From Paenibacillus peoriae KCTC 3763 (GTDB lineage: Bacteria > Bacillota > Bacilli > Paenibacillales > Paenibacillaceae), in NCBI RefSeq assembly GCF_000236805.1, contig NZ_AGFX01000011.1, forward strand, positions 838,704 through 902,703: a stretch of 64,000 nt of DNA, given 5' to 3'. The notes below the pieces were generated by a model. The model did no database searches and was not told the origin of the DNA. It was given only the letters and a program-made list of their open reading frames with translations. Shown here in pieces: positions 34,031 through 43,047 of this stretch. Within the stretch, counting starts at the first letter, position 1; every line of letters starts with the position of its first letter. Position numbers and translations under genes: made by a program.

Positions 34031-35584
34031 ATGAGTTTATTGACTGTAGAAAATGTATCCCACAACTTTGGGGATCGCACATTATTTAAAAATGTTTCCT
34101 TTCGATTACTTGCGGGGGAACGTGTAGGTTTGGTAGGAGCTAACGGTGTCGGTAAATCGACACTCATGAACATTTTGACTGGGAAATTGCTTAAGGATGA
34201 GGGTAAAGTGGAATGGACTCCACGTGTACGTTACGGTTATCTGGATCAGCACACCAAGCTGACACCGGGCAAAACAGTACGTGATGTATTGAAGGATGCA
34301 TTTCTTCCTTTGTTGGAATTGGAAAAGGAATTGATGCAGATTACGGATAAAATGGGGGATGCTTCTCCCGAAGAGCTGGAAGTGCTGTTGGAACAGATGG
34401 GTGAAATTCAGGAGCAGCTGGATATGGGTGATTTTTACCTCATTGATGTGAAGGTTGAAGAAATGGCGAACGGGCTGGGTCTCTCGGCTATCGGACTGGA
34501 TCGGGATGTATCCGCTCTTAGTGGTGGACAACGAACCAAGGTGCTTCTTGCCAAGCTGCTGTTGGAAAAGCCGAACGTCCTCCTACTGGATGAGCCTACC
34601 AACTATTTGGACGTTGAGCATATTGAATGGCTTACACGGTATTTGAAGGATTATCCATATGCATTTATTCTTATTTCACATGATACGGAGTTCATGAACC
34701 AGGTCGTTAATGTTATTTATCACCTTGAATTTGCCAAGATGACCCGCTATTCAGCAAATTATGAAAAGTTCCTTGAGATGGCGGATCTGAACAAAGCGCA
34801 GCATATTGATGCTTATGAGAAGCAGCAGGAATATATTAAGAAACAGGAAGACTTTATTCAGCGCAACAAGGCGCGTGCATCCACATCAGGCCGGGCGAAA
34901 AGCCGTGAAAAGCAGCTTGATCGGATCGAACGTATTGATAAGCCCGAAGAAGCTGCCAAGCCAACCTTTCAATTTAAAGAAGCACGTGCGAGCGGGAAAA
35001 CGGTATTTGAGGGAATTGATTTTGAAATTGGCTATACTCATGCCCTTTTGCCTAAAATGTCCATGACGATTGAACGTGGGGAAAAAATTGCAATTGTGGG
35101 TTGCAACGGTGTCGGTAAATCTACATTGCTCAAAACCATTCTCGGGAAAATACCGCCAATTAGCGGAAAAACCTATCAAGGCGATTTCTTGCAGCCTGCT
35201 TATTTTGAGCAGGAAGTAAAGGCAGGCAAAATTACACCGATTGACGATGTGTGGAATGAGTTTCCGCATTTGAATCAGCACGAAGTAAGAGCGCATTTGG
35301 CACGCTGTGGTTTGAAAAATGAGCATATCACACGTCCTTTGTCCGCGCTTAGTGGTGGTGAGCAGGCTAAAGTACGTCTGTGTAAATTGTTAATGCGGGA
35401 AAGCAACTGGGTTCTGTTTGACGAGCCTACCAATCACTTGGACGTTAAAGCAAAGGACGAGCTCAAACGTGCCCTGAAGGAATATAAAGGGACTGTATTG
35501 CTCGTATCTCACGAACCGGATTTTTACGAGGATTGGGTAACCAAAACGTGGGATGTGGAAGAGTGGTCAAGTAAAGTCAACTAA
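34031..35584 (+). CDS. ABC-F family ATPase (YkpA/YbiT type)
   Basis: Two ABC domains in one chain without membrane segments: Walker A GANGVGKSTL (near residue 35) and GCNGVGKSTL (near 359), signatures LSGGQRTK and LSGGEQAK, and Walker B LLLLDEPTNYLD and VLFDEPTNHLD. The charged P-site linker (about 235-310, KKQEDFIQRNKARASTSGRAKSREKQ) lies between. 517 residues. ABC-F proteins act on the ribosome as translation factors; a drug-resistance role is possible but not indicated. Start ATG 34031; the upstream ATG 34004 would place the AAGGAG ribosome site inside the gene. Confidence 0.93.
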   Translation: MSLLTVENVSHNFGDRTLFKNVSFRLLAGERVGLVGANGVGKSTLMNILTGKLLKDEGKVEWTPRVRYGYLDQHTKLTPGKTVRDVLKDAFLPLLELEKELMQITDKMGDASPEELEVLLEQMGEIQEQLDMGDFYLIDVKVEEMANGLGLSAIGLDRDVSALSGGQRTKVLLAKLLLEKPNVLLLDEPTNYLDVEHIEWLTRYLKDYPYAFILISHDTEFMNQVVNVIYHLEFAKMTRYSANYEKFLEMADLNKAQHIDAYEKQQEYIKKQEDFIQRNKARASTSGRAKSREKQLDRIERIDKPEEAAKPTFQFKEARASGKTVFEGIDFEIGYTHALLPKMSMTIERGEKIAIVGCNGVGKSTLLKTILGKIPPISGKTYQGDFLQPAYFEQEVKAGKITPIDDVWNEFPHLNQHEVRAHLARCGLKNEHITRPLSALSGGEQAKVRLCKLLMRESNWVLFDEPTNHLDVKAKDELKRALKEYKGTVLLVSHEPDFYEDWVTKTWDVEEWSSKVN

Positions 35585-35691
35585 AATTAACTAAATTCAA
35601 AGAAATCCAGTTCTCTCATGCTTCATAAAAAGTAGGGTTTGCAGAACTAGGAAAATATGCTAAGCTATCTGTAGCTGATACAATATAATAG

Positions 35692-35790
35692 TCACACTAG
35701 GGGAGCCGCCCATGCGGCTGAGACGGAATAAATGGATTTCGGACCCTTTGCACCTGATCTGGGTTATGCCAGCGTAGGGAAGTGAGCGCC
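35692..35790 (+). promoter_or_regulatory. TPP (THI-box) riboswitch
   Basis: The conserved core is plain: AGGGGAGC, GGCTGAGA, then ACCCTTTGCACCTGATCTGGGTTATGCCAGCGTAGGGAA. These form the pyrimidine- and pyrophosphate-binding arms of the TPP aptamer. It lies upstream of the tenI-thiF operon, and a terminator at 35888-35917 provides the off state when thiamine pyrophosphate is bound. Confidence 0.97.
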
Positions 35791-35887
35791 GTACAAGCAA
35801 GGTAACCGCATTATTACTTTTGTTTGCGCGTGGGACGATATACGTATACGGATGCTGATTGTCCGTTCGATTATTGGACGTTCGTGA

Positions 35888-35917
35888 AACCACTTCCTCT
35901 GGGAAGTGGTTTTTTTG
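35888..35917 (+). terminator. Riboswitch-controlled terminator
   Basis: AACCACTTCC/GGAAGTGGTT stem with a TCTG loop and seven T, about 100 nt after the TPP aptamer. The remaining 190 nt before tenI show no gene. Confidence 0.9.
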
Positions 35918-36109
35918 CGTTTCGTTTGGCTTTGCCTGTCGAACTTCCGTATACGGATTCACATATGTTCTCATTTCATTATTGCTGGTACATGTGGCTG
36001 GCTCCGTATGTTGTTTCGCGATATGGAGCTGCAATAATATAGGTTCAGCTTATACGATTATTTTATAACATTAGTTCATATTCTTAATTCAATGTGAGGT
36101 GAAAATGAG

Positions 36110-36724
36110 ATCGAATTACACGTAATTACGATGGAAAGTGGTTCCCATGCAAATGTACCCCAAGTGGCTGCTGCTATTTATCCGTATGTTCATTATGTGC
36201 ACGCACGCCTGAAGCAGAAGGGTGCCTCAGCATTGCTTACTTTGATCCGCAGCATGGTGGAGCAGGGAGTTCCTTTACAGCAAATTGCAGTCAATGACCG
36301 TGTGGATGTAGCTTTACTTACCTTGGCTGGAGCTGTCCAGCTACCGGCTAATGGGCTACCTGCCAAGGAGGTGAAGAGCCTGCTTCCAAAGGGGACACGC
36401 TGTGGAGTGTCTGTGCATTCCTTGGAAGAGGCGCAGATTGCCGAGTGGGCTGGAGCAGACTATGTACTCTATGGTCATGTATATGAGACCCACTGCAAGC
36501 CCGATGTTGTGCCGCGGGGGATAGCTCAGCTTGAGCGTATATGCAGGTTATCTAACATTCCAGTGATTGCACTTGGCGGCATACAACCGCATCATATTCC
36601 GGAGCTTTATCATGCTGGAGCAAGCGGAATTGCAGTGATGTCCGGCATATGGGAAGCTGAGTCGCCCATCGCGGCTGCGATGGAATACAGACAAATGGCA
36701 GATCAGGTAGTCCACAATCTGTAG
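36110..36724 (+). CDS. tenI: Thiazole tautomerase TenI
   Basis: TenI aromatises the thiazole product of ThiG and belongs to the thiamine-phosphate-synthase fold. Barrel motifs are visible (LIRSMVEQGV, VQLPANGLPAKEVKSLLP, GVSVHSLEEAQIAEWAGADYVLYGHVYET, ALGGIQPHHIPELYHAGASGIAVMSG). Family members start M(E)LHVIT. Here that text is ATC GAA TTA CAC GTA ATT ACG ATG with GAGG 10 nt before the ATC, so ATC 36110 is a candidate start. The first standard codon, ATG 36131, has no ribosome site. First gene of the thi operon. Confidence 0.88.
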   Translation: MELHVITMESGSHANVPQVAAAIYPYVHYVHARLKQKGASALLTLIRSMVEQGVPLQQIAVNDRVDVALLTLAGAVQLPANGLPAKEVKSLLPKGTRCGVSVHSLEEAQIAEWAGADYVLYGHVYETHCKPDVVPRGIAQLERICRLSNIPVIALGGIQPHHIPELYHAGASGIAVMSGIWEAESPIAAAMEYRQMADQVVHNL

Positions 36725-36785
36725 TAGGGAACGGGAGTAGAAGAAATTCGAAAACAGTATGGTCAGTGGAGAGGAGACATAACAC

Positions 36786-37934
36786 ATGCTAAAGATACAC
36801 ACAGAGGCTACAGTTATAGGACATGCTGAATGTTTGGTCATAGGTGGAGGTGTGATCGGCAGTTCCATTGCTTATCATGTGGCTAGGGAAGGGCGCAGTA
36901 CGATTATGCTGGAGCGAATGATGCCGGGTGAGGGAGCCTCGGGGGCAGCGGTCGGAATGCTTGCAGCGGAGAGTGAGGAGTTCGACGACCCTGAGTTTGA
37001 ACAATTTGCTCACACAAGTCGGGATGCATTCCCTGAGCTTGTTCGTGTGCTGGAGCGGTTGTCCGGTGTTTCAGTAGATTTTCGTACAGAAGGTTTTGTA
37101 ACTCCTTTCCGTTCGGAAGCTGAGGGGGAAAGACGCTGGAAAGCTGCTAATACGCGCGAGGATACTCAGCCTGAGTGGTGGGATGCCGGGGAATTAGCCA
37201 GGCGGATTCCGGGCATAGATCGTCAAGCGATTGGAGCTATATATCGATCGAAGGAGACACAACTCGTTCCCTTACAGCTGTGCCGTGCCTATACGGGAGC
37301 AGCTACAGTGTTGGGTGCAACAACATGGTCCGGTACCCATGCAGAGCAGTTGGTCGTACAAAATGGCCGGATTCGCGGTGTAGTAACAGACAAGGGCTTT
37401 ATCACCTGCAGTCAGGTCATTATTGCCGGAGGCTTGGAGAGCATGAATTTGCTAGAGCAAGTGGGCTTTCATTACCCGCTTTATCCGGTCAAGGGTGAAG
37501 CAGTTGCCGTCTCCTTGAAGGATCACCCTTTGGAATATACCATTTATGCCGATGATGTTTACCTTGTGCCTAAGCAGAAGAACGAGCTTTGGATAGGGGC
37601 AACGAGCCTTCCGCATCACGATGACACAGAAGTGACTGTTGCAGCTTTGGAGGGGCTACTGGCACGTGCTTCTGCATGGCTGCCGCGTGTACGTGAAGCT
37701 TCTTTTGTACGCACTTGGGCAGGCTTGCGTCCGCAGGCAGCAGCAGGACGCCCTTTCATAGGGGCTATTCCCGGTTTGGAAGGGGTATATGCTGCGGTTG
37801 GGCATTATCGCAACGGTGTCCTGTTGAGTGATGCTACCGGACGTGCGATGGCCGCTTTGCTTAAAGGGGCTAATGCAACTGAACTTGGAATAAGTAAATT
37901 TTCTTCTACATGTATCAAGGAGGAAAGCTTATGA
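36786..37934 (+). CDS. thiO: Glycine oxidase ThiO
   Basis: FAD enzyme that oxidises glycine to the imine used by ThiG. The dinucleotide-binding motif is CLVIGGGVIGSSIAYHVAREG (about residues 18-38), followed by GASGAAVGMLAAESEE. The C-terminal TWAGLRPQAAAGRPFIGAIPG...GHYRNGVLLSDATG is characteristic of the family. 382 residues, normal length. Overlaps thiS by 4 bp. The ATG at 36786 follows GAGGAGAC. Confidence 0.95.
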   Translation: MLKIHTEATVIGHAECLVIGGGVIGSSIAYHVAREGRSTIMLERMMPGEGASGAAVGMLAAESEEFDDPEFEQFAHTSRDAFPELVRVLERLSGVSVDFRTEGFVTPFRSEAEGERRWKAANTREDTQPEWWDAGELARRIPGIDRQAIGAIYRSKETQLVPLQLCRAYTGAATVLGATTWSGTHAEQLVVQNGRIRGVVTDKGFITCSQVIIAGGLESMNLLEQVGFHYPLYPVKGEAVAVSLKDHPLEYTIYADDVYLVPKQKNELWIGATSLPHHDDTEVTVAALEGLLARASAWLPRVREASFVRTWAGLRPQAAAGRPFIGAIPGLEGVYAAVGHYRNGVLLSDATGRAMAALLKGANATELGISKFSSTCIKEESL

Positions 37935-38134
37935 AGCTGACGATTAACGGCCAGAGCATGAACTTTTCTAATCGGATCACTCATGTGGAACAATTGCTGC
38001 ATGAGCTTGATTTAAAGGTAAAAACGGTAGTGGTGGAGCTGAATCGGCACATATTGACCCCGGGGGATCATGCAGAAGCGGTACTCCAGGACGGAGATAA
38101 CCTTGAAATTGTACATTTTGTGGGAGGCGGTTGA
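37931..38134 (+). CDS. thiS: Sulfur carrier protein ThiS
   Basis: 67-residue ubiquitin-like carrier (MKLTINGQ...[12 protein letters not shown]) ending in Gly-Gly-Gly. The terminal Gly is adenylated by ThiF and loaded with sulfur for thiazole formation. The start ATG 37931 follows AAGGAGGAAAGC within the end of thiO; the upstream frame is not used. thiG starts just after its stop. Confidence 0.95.
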   Translation: MKLTINGQSMNFSNRITHVEQLLHELDLKVKTVVVELNRHILTPGDHAEAVLQDGDNLEIVHFVGGG

Positions 38135-38136
38135 TC

Positions 38137-38904
38137 ATGTTAACTATTGGCAAAGCATCTTTTACATCCAGATTGTTGTTGGGAACAGGAAAATTCTCCG
38201 ATCTGGATATCCAGTCCCAAGCTGTAGAGGCTGCTGAAACCGAAATATTGACCTTTGCCGTGCGAAGATTAAATTTGGAGGAACGGGATAAGCAACATTT
38301 TCTGGATACGCTTGATTTGAGCAAGTATACACTTCTTCCCAATACGGCAGGGGCGATGACAGCAGAGGAGGCTGTTCGTATTGCAAAATTGGCAAGAGCC
38401 TCAGGCCTGTGTGATATGGTTAAGGTTGAGGTCATTAGCGATGGCAAGACATTGTTGCCTGATCCCTTTGAAACGCTGAAAGCAAGCGAAAAGCTGCTAG
38501 AGGAAGGCTTTATCGTGCTGCCCTACATATCGGATGATGTTATTCTGGCCAAGAGGCTGCAAGAGCTTGGAGTGCATGCCATTATGCCTGGAGCTTCACC
38601 GATTGGCACAGGACGCGGTCTGCTCAATCCGTTTGCATTGGAGTTAATTATTGAGCAAGCAGAGATCCCGGTCATTGTTGATGCAGGTATTCGCTCGCCC
38701 GGTGACGCGGCAATGGCGATGCAGTTGGGAGCAGATGCCGTTCTGTTGAACACAGCCGTCTCGGGAGCGAAGGACCCTGTGAAAATGGCAGAGGCCATGA
38801 AACTGGCTGTTCGTGCGGGCAGATATGGTTTTGAGGCAGGGTTGATTCCCGTAAAACGGTATGCTTCAGCAAGCAGTCCAACAGAAGGTATGGTTCAAGC
38901 ATGA
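38137..38904 (+). CDS. thiG: Thiazole synthase ThiG
   Basis: Condenses deoxyxylulose phosphate, the glycine imine and ThiS thiocarboxylate. The barrel shows [41 protein letters not shown], the Schiff-base Lys in DMVKVEV, then [19 protein letters not shown] and [28 protein letters not shown]. 255 residues. ATG 38137 chosen (GGAGGCGG upstream). Overlaps thiF. Confidence 0.96.
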   Translation: MLTIGKASFTSRLLLGTGKFSDLDIQSQAVEAAETEILTFAVRRLNLEERDKQHFLDTLDLSKYTLLPNTAGAMTAEEAVRIAKLARASGLCDMVKVEVISDGKTLLPDPFETLKASEKLLEEGFIVLPYISDDVILAKRLQELGVHAIMPGASPIGTGRGLLNPFALELIIEQAEIPVIVDAGIRSPGDAAMAMQLGADAVLLNTAVSGAKDPVKMAEAMKLAVRAGRYGFEAGLIPVKRYASASSPTEGMVQA

Positions 38905-39959
38905 TGGAAGCTGAAAAATCCGGTGAAGGAGTACAGGCAAGTGACCGCTATTCCAGACAGGAAAGATTCGCTCCTTTTGGGACAGAAGGGCAACGACGGC
39001 TCGCTTCCTCACATGTACTCATCATAGGCGTCGGAGCGCTCGGTACAGGTATTGCGGAAACGCTTGTCCGTGCAGGGGTAGGGACGGTGAGCATCGTAGA
39101 CCGGGATTATGTGGAATGGAGCAACTTGCAGCGTCAGCAGCTTTTTCAGGAGAGTGACGCCGCGGAGAGATGCCCCAAAGCGGTGGCTGCCCAACGACGA
39201 TTAAAAGCCATTAACTCGGAAACGATTATACACGCACATGTACTGGACGTCGGGGTAGAGGAGCTGGAAGAGCTGATCCAGGGAGTTGATCTGATGATGG
39301 ATGCAACCGATAATTTCGACACCCGTCTGCTCATGAACGACATGGCACTTAAGCATCGCATACCGTGGATTTATGGGGCATGTGTGGGAAGCTATGGTGT
39401 AACTTACACCATTTTACCTGGACAAACGGCTTGTCTTCACTGCCTGCTGGGGGCCGTTCCGTTTGGAGGCGAGACCTGTGATACCGCCGGGATTATACCA
39501 CAGGCAGTACAAATGGTTACGGCCAACCAGACTGCAGAGGCCTTCAAGCTTCTTGGCGGATATCCGAAAGAACTGCGAGGGAAGATGCTTTCGTTTGATC
39601 TATGGCGAAACGAGTATACAGCGATAGCCGTAGACAGTTTGAAAAAAGCGGATTGTCCTTCCTGCGGCAATCAACCTACGTACCCCTATTTGTCAGCATC
39701 TCATCGGCAGAAAACAGATGTGTTGTGCGGTCGGGATACCGTTCAGATTAGACCTGCCAAACCGGTACAGCTGAATCTTAAGGAAACAGCGGATAGACTT
39801 GCTTCTGTGGGGGAGGGGAAAGTAGAGCGGAATCCATTTCTGGTTTCCTTTAGCACCGACGTGCATCGCTTGGTCGTTTTTGCAGATGGACGAGCGTTAA
39901 TTCACGGGACAAAAGACGTGGCAGAAGCCAAAAGTCTATATCACCGTTATTTGGGCTAG
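38901..39959 (+). CDS. thiF: ThiF/MoeB-type adenylyltransferase
   Basis: Activates the ThiS C-terminus with ATP. E1-like signature: [61 protein letters not shown], and two zinc CxxC pairs (CLHC and CPSC). The extra C-terminal 80 residues ([17 protein letters not shown]...) match the tail of Bacillus ThiF. 352 residues. Last gene of the TPP-controlled operon; a terminator follows. Confidence 0.93.
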   Translation: MMEAEKSGEGVQASDRYSRQERFAPFGTEGQRRLASSHVLIIGVGALGTGIAETLVRAGVGTVSIVDRDYVEWSNLQRQQLFQESDAAERCPKAVAAQRRLKAINSETIIHAHVLDVGVEELEELIQGVDLMMDATDNFDTRLLMNDMALKHRIPWIYGACVGSYGVTYTILPGQTACLHCLLGAVPFGGETCDTAGIIPQAVQMVTANQTAEAFKLLGGYPKELRGKMLSFDLWRNEYTAIAVDSLKKADCPSCGNQPTYPYLSASHRQKTDVLCGRDTVQIRPAKPVQLNLKETADRLASVGEGKVERNPFLVSFSTDVHRLVVFADGRALIHGTKDVAEAKSLYHRYLG

Positions 39960-39962
39960 CTA

Positions 39963-40008
39963 TAAAAAGCAGAAAACCATTCTTTCAGGAATGATTTTCT
40001 GCTTTTTT
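39963..40008 (+). terminator. Intrinsic terminator of the thi operon
   Basis: AAAAAGCAGAAAA...CATTC pairs with GAATG...TTTTCTGCTTTTTT around TTTCAG, directly after thiF. Confidence 0.9.
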
Positions 40009-40100
40009 GTTACAATAAATACAAATATGTTTTAATGATTTACAAATAAATTGTTGATTTCCATATTGTAATGCGATGTCCAAACCAGGTGGGTGAAAAG

Positions 40101-40793
40101 ATGACCCCGTTAATTTTACTTGTGGATGGAAATGAAACTCCTCCTGTATATGTACATCTGTTGGAGCAGGCAGGCTACCAGGTGGTTCATGTCCAGAATA
40201 TGTCGGAGAGAAGCTCCTATGTAGCTGATCATCCTGTGAATATGCTGCTTCTGAACATTGATGACAAGCAAGCGGATGCACAAGGCATGATTCGTATTGC
40301 GCAACAAAACCATCCTTATGTACCATTATTCGTATTGACCTCATCAGACGATGAGAACCATATTGTTTCCTGTTTTGAGCAGGGAGCACACGATGTGACG
40401 GTACACCCTTTTTCTCATAGAGTGTTTCTCGCAAGAGTGGCTAATTTATTGCGAATTTTTGGTATCGCACAGGATGTAGCAAGGGCAATCGAGGCAGGGG
40501 ATTTACATATAGATCATGCAAGCAGGATGGTGAGTAGAGGGGGACAGAAGCTGGAATTGACTCCGAAGGAATTCGATCTTTTGTTTCATCTCGCTATACA
40601 TCTTAATCAGGTTTGCAGCAGGCAGCAAATCCTGAAGGACGTTTGGAAACATGATTATATCGTAGATACGAACGTAGTAGATGTGTATATCAGGCATTTG
40701 AGAGTGAAGATAGATAAGGGGCAAAAATTCAAAATGATTCGCACGGTGCGGGGCATTGGCTACTCTCTCAGAACACCACCTGCAGTAGAATAG
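40101..40793 (+). CDS. OmpR-type DNA-binding regulator with non-phosphorylatable receiver
   Basis: The start is ATG 40101 (after AGGTGGGTG). Residues 1-120 have a receiver fold, but the key positions are changed. The N-terminal acidic pair is ILLVDGNE (second Asp lost), the phosphoacceptor strand is LLLNIDD (Asn where Asp is expected) and the conserved Lys is His (VTVHPFSH). Residues about 135-228 form an intact winged helix (LELTPKEFDLLFHLA...VDVYIRHLRVKID...IRTVRGIGYSL). No histidine kinase is adjacent. Probably a constitutive or ligand-modulated regulator; targets unknown. Confidence 0.85.
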   Translation: MTPLILLVDGNETPPVYVHLLEQAGYQVVHVQNMSERSSYVADHPVNMLLLNIDDKQADAQGMIRIAQQNHPYVPLFVLTSSDDENHIVSCFEQGAHDVTVHPFSHRVFLARVANLLRIFGIAQDVARAIEAGDLHIDHASRMVSRGGQKLELTPKEFDLLFHLAIHLNQVCSRQQILKDVWKHDYIVDTNVVDVYIRHLRVKIDKGQKFKMIRTVRGIGYSLRTPPAVE

Positions 40794-40806
40794 CATAGCG
40801 GCATAT

Positions 40807-40838
40807 AAAAAAGCCGGGAACTTTTCGTCCCGGCTTAC
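40807..40838. terminator. Bidirectional terminator
   Basis: AAAAAGCCGGGA/TCCCGGCTT stem with an ACTTTTCG-type loop between the convergent regulator gene and the NlpC/P60 gene. Confidence 0.85.
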
Positions 40839-40859
40839 ATATTTTAAACGAGTTTCATA

Positions 40860-41360
40860 CTACAGCACGCGACGTGCTTTGATGTATGTTCTTTTCCAGT
40901 TGCCAGAGTTCAGATCGGAGATGGTAACACCAGGTCCACCGAAAGTGTGCAGAATCTTACCGCCGCCCATATAGACTGCTACGTGGGTAATGTTGCTGCC
41001 TGTAGCACGACTTCCGCTTGAGAAGAAGACCAAATCCCCTTTTTTCAAATTGGACTTGGATACAGCACGTCCGACTTTAGATTGCTGCACAGAAGTGCGT
41101 GGCAAATCCACTCCGTACTTTTTGAAAATATGCTTCATAAAAGATGAACAGTCAAAATAGTTAGTGGTACTTGTAGAAGCTCCGAACTTATAAGGAGTTC
41201 CCATATATTTTTCGCCATAGTTAATTATTTTTTGACCTACCGAAGTCGTAGCAGTGGCAGCTTGTACCGTATTTGTTCCCTCAATTGCAAAAGTTCCAAA
41301 ACCGATCGTAGCTGCGACTCCTGTGATAATTACCTTTTTTATGATTTTATGCATGTTCAT
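40860..41360 (-). CDS. Secreted NlpC/P60 cell-wall hydrolase
   Basis: Signal peptide (KKVIITGVAATIGFGTFAIEGTNTVQAA, cleavage near 35) followed by one NlpC/P60 domain. The domain has catalytic Cys in YFDCSSFMKHIFKKYG, His in ITHVAVYMGGGKILHT, and DLPRTSVQQSKVG between. 166 residues. No SH3 or LysM cell-wall-binding repeats, so it is a minimal D,L-endopeptidase acting on peptidoglycan stems. The 280-bp upstream spacer shows no c-di-AMP riboswitch that I can recognise. Confidence 0.93.
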   Translation of the reverse strand: MNMHKIIKKVIITGVAATIGFGTFAIEGTNTVQAATATTSVGQKIINYGEKYMGTPYKFGASTSTTNYFDCSSFMKHIFKKYGVDLPRTSVQQSKVGRAVSKSNLKKGDLVFFSSGSRATGSNITHVAVYMGGGKILHTFGGPGVTISDLNSGNWKRTYIKARRVL

Positions 41361-41640
41361 GTTGTAAGTACCTCCAAAAAATGATTAGTGCAAAATTTTG
41401 CTGAGTTGCTAACTTACTGACAGCGTTGAGTATAACAGCTTTGGAGTCGCCTAATAGTTGGAAAATCACGCTCGATTGCTTGAGGGACAAGGCTTACGTA
41501 GCAATTATTAAAAAACGATTAAAAATTACAATTTGTAAAAAGTGATAGCGTTTTACGAATCTCAAAAATCGAAAAATGCTTGTGAATCAAGGGTTTTGAA
41601 CATTAAAACAACTTTTGCGAAAGTTACAATAATGTCATAA

Positions 41641-42282
41641 CTAATCTTTGCTCTGAATAACAAGCAGTAGTCCGCTTTCGATAGAAATCGTACCTTTTGA
41701 AGCGGTTAGCTTATTGCTGACAGCACGTGATTGTCCCATCTTGAGCGTGGCATTATGCAACGGGTACATAAATCCTTCCAGATTTATACCTGTTACTTCG
41801 GCGGTCATAGGAAGCAGCGATGTATATGTATAGCCCATAGGCTTGATCTCAAGCGTTGACCCAGTAAGCTCGATATAGTTATGTGCGTCCATAATTGCAC
41901 CGCTAATATGATGCTGCATCGCGCGTACCAATATTTGAATATTAGCCAGTGTGTGGTCCATTCTGGTGCCGGTCACGCCGAGCATTAGCACATGATCTGC
42001 CTGTTCGTCTATAGCGATCTCCAGGGCAAGCTCCGTATCTGTCAGGTCCTTTAGCACTGGATCACACGCAAGCATGCGTTTGCTTACTGATTCAACCCGT
42101 TCTTTTTCCTGTGGTGTTATCGAATCAAAATCACCTACAGATATATGTGGCGTAATACCATGCTCAATCAGAAAAAGAGCACCCTTATCCGCCCCTATAA
42201 TAAAATCTTCAGGTTGTATTTGTTGTAAATCTTCTTCGCCAAGACGACCGCCGGAAAATACAATGGCGCGCTTCTTCGTCAT
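41641..42282 (-). CDS. thiN: Thiamine pyrophosphokinase
   Basis: Converts thiamine to TPP, the ligand of the riboswitch at 35692. Start at ATG 42282, 9 nt after AAAGG; ATG 42291 is too close to it. Signature: IVFSGGRLGE, IGADKGALFLIEHGI.PHISVGDFDS, LKDLTDTELAL, MLGVTGTRMDHTLANIQIL, and the C-terminal beta domain (LEGFMYPLHNATLKMGQSRAVSNKL...GTISIESGLLLVI). Family length (213 aa). Divergent from the PTPase gene. Confidence 0.95.
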   Translation of the reverse strand: MTKKRAIVFSGGRLGEEDLQQIQPEDFIIGADKGALFLIEHGITPHISVGDFDSITPQEKERVESVSKRMLACDPVLKDLTDTELALEIAIDEQADHVLMLGVTGTRMDHTLANIQILVRAMQHHISGAIMDAHNYIELTGSTLEIKPMGYTYTSLLPMTAEVTGINLEGFMYPLHNATLKMGQSRAVSNKLTASKGTISIESGLLLVIQSKD

Positions 42283-42430
42283 ATCCAACATCCTTTCCTT
42301 CTGTAATACGCTCTATTTGTACCATCAGCTTTTAAGTATAACGCGTTAAATATGGCTTGCACAATTTTGGAGGGCACAGCTACAATGAAACAGAAAAAAG
42401 TAGTGTACGTGCATTAGGAAGGAGAACAAC

Positions 42431-42895
42431 ATGATTAATGTTTTATTTGTGTGTCTGGGCAATATCTGCCGCTCCCCTATGGGAGAAGCGGTACTAAGAC
42501 ATAAGGTGCAGGAACGGGGACTAAGCACGCAAATTCAGGCAGATTCGACTGGAACAGGCGACTGGCATATCGGGAATCCGCCGCATGAAGGAACACTAAA
42601 GCAGCTCAAGCTGCACGGGATTAGCGAGCAGGGCTTAAAGGCGCGGCAAATAGAGGAGCGTGATTTTGAAGCGTTTGATTATATTGTGTGCATGGATGAT
42701 TCCAATGAACGAAACATGCGTAAGCTTGCAGGTGGGACGGACGCTGACATTCTAAAATTCATGGATCTGCTTCCCAAAGAACAGCTAAGAGAAGTGCCTG
42801 ACCCGTATTTCACCGGAAATTTCGAAGAAACCTATCGACTCATGGATGCGGGGTGCGAGGCCTTGCTGGACAAAATCATAGAAGAAAAGCTATAA
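42431..42895 (+). CDS. Low-molecular-weight protein tyrosine phosphatase
   Basis: P-loop VCLGNICRSP at residues 7-16 (nucleophile Cys8, Arg14) and the general-acid Asp in VPDPYFTG define the family. 154 residues, cytosolic. Likely acts on phosphotyrosine or phosphoarginine proteins as YwlE/YfkJ do; Thr versus Ile at the selectivity position cannot settle this (here Ile: GNICRS). ATG after AAGGAGAAC. Followed by a terminator. Confidence 0.93.
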   Translation: MINVLFVCLGNICRSPMGEAVLRHKVQERGLSTQIQADSTGTGDWHIGNPPHEGTLKQLKLHGISEQGLKARQIEERDFEAFDYIVCMDDSNERNMRKLAGGTDADILKFMDLLPKEQLREVPDPYFTGNFEETYRLMDAGCEALLDKIIEEKL

Positions 42896-42910
42896 TGTGA
42901 ACGACAGAAG

Positions 42911-42932
42911 ACGGCAATGTTTGCCGTTTTTC
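42911..42932 (+). terminator. Intrinsic terminator
   Basis: ACGGCAA/TTGCCGT short stem with a TG(T) loop and TTTTT after the phosphatase gene. Confidence 0.75.
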
Positions 42933-43047
42933 GTTATATAATTTTGAAAGCGTAATCATTTTGTGAAAAAGAGGAAAGAGCATGACGATCTGATCTGGTC
43001 GATCAATGCCCAATCCCCAACGGCTGTCTAGTTTGGAAAAAGCACAC

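Noticed and set aside
35824-36068. Two plus-strand open frames of about 70 codons behind the TPP riboswitch
   Set aside because: They run through the riboswitch terminator hairpin and have no ribosome site.
41361-41640. Possible c-di-AMP (ydaO) riboswitch before the NlpC/P60 gene
   Set aside because: Such genes often have one, but the conserved blocks are not visible in the reverse complement of this spacer.
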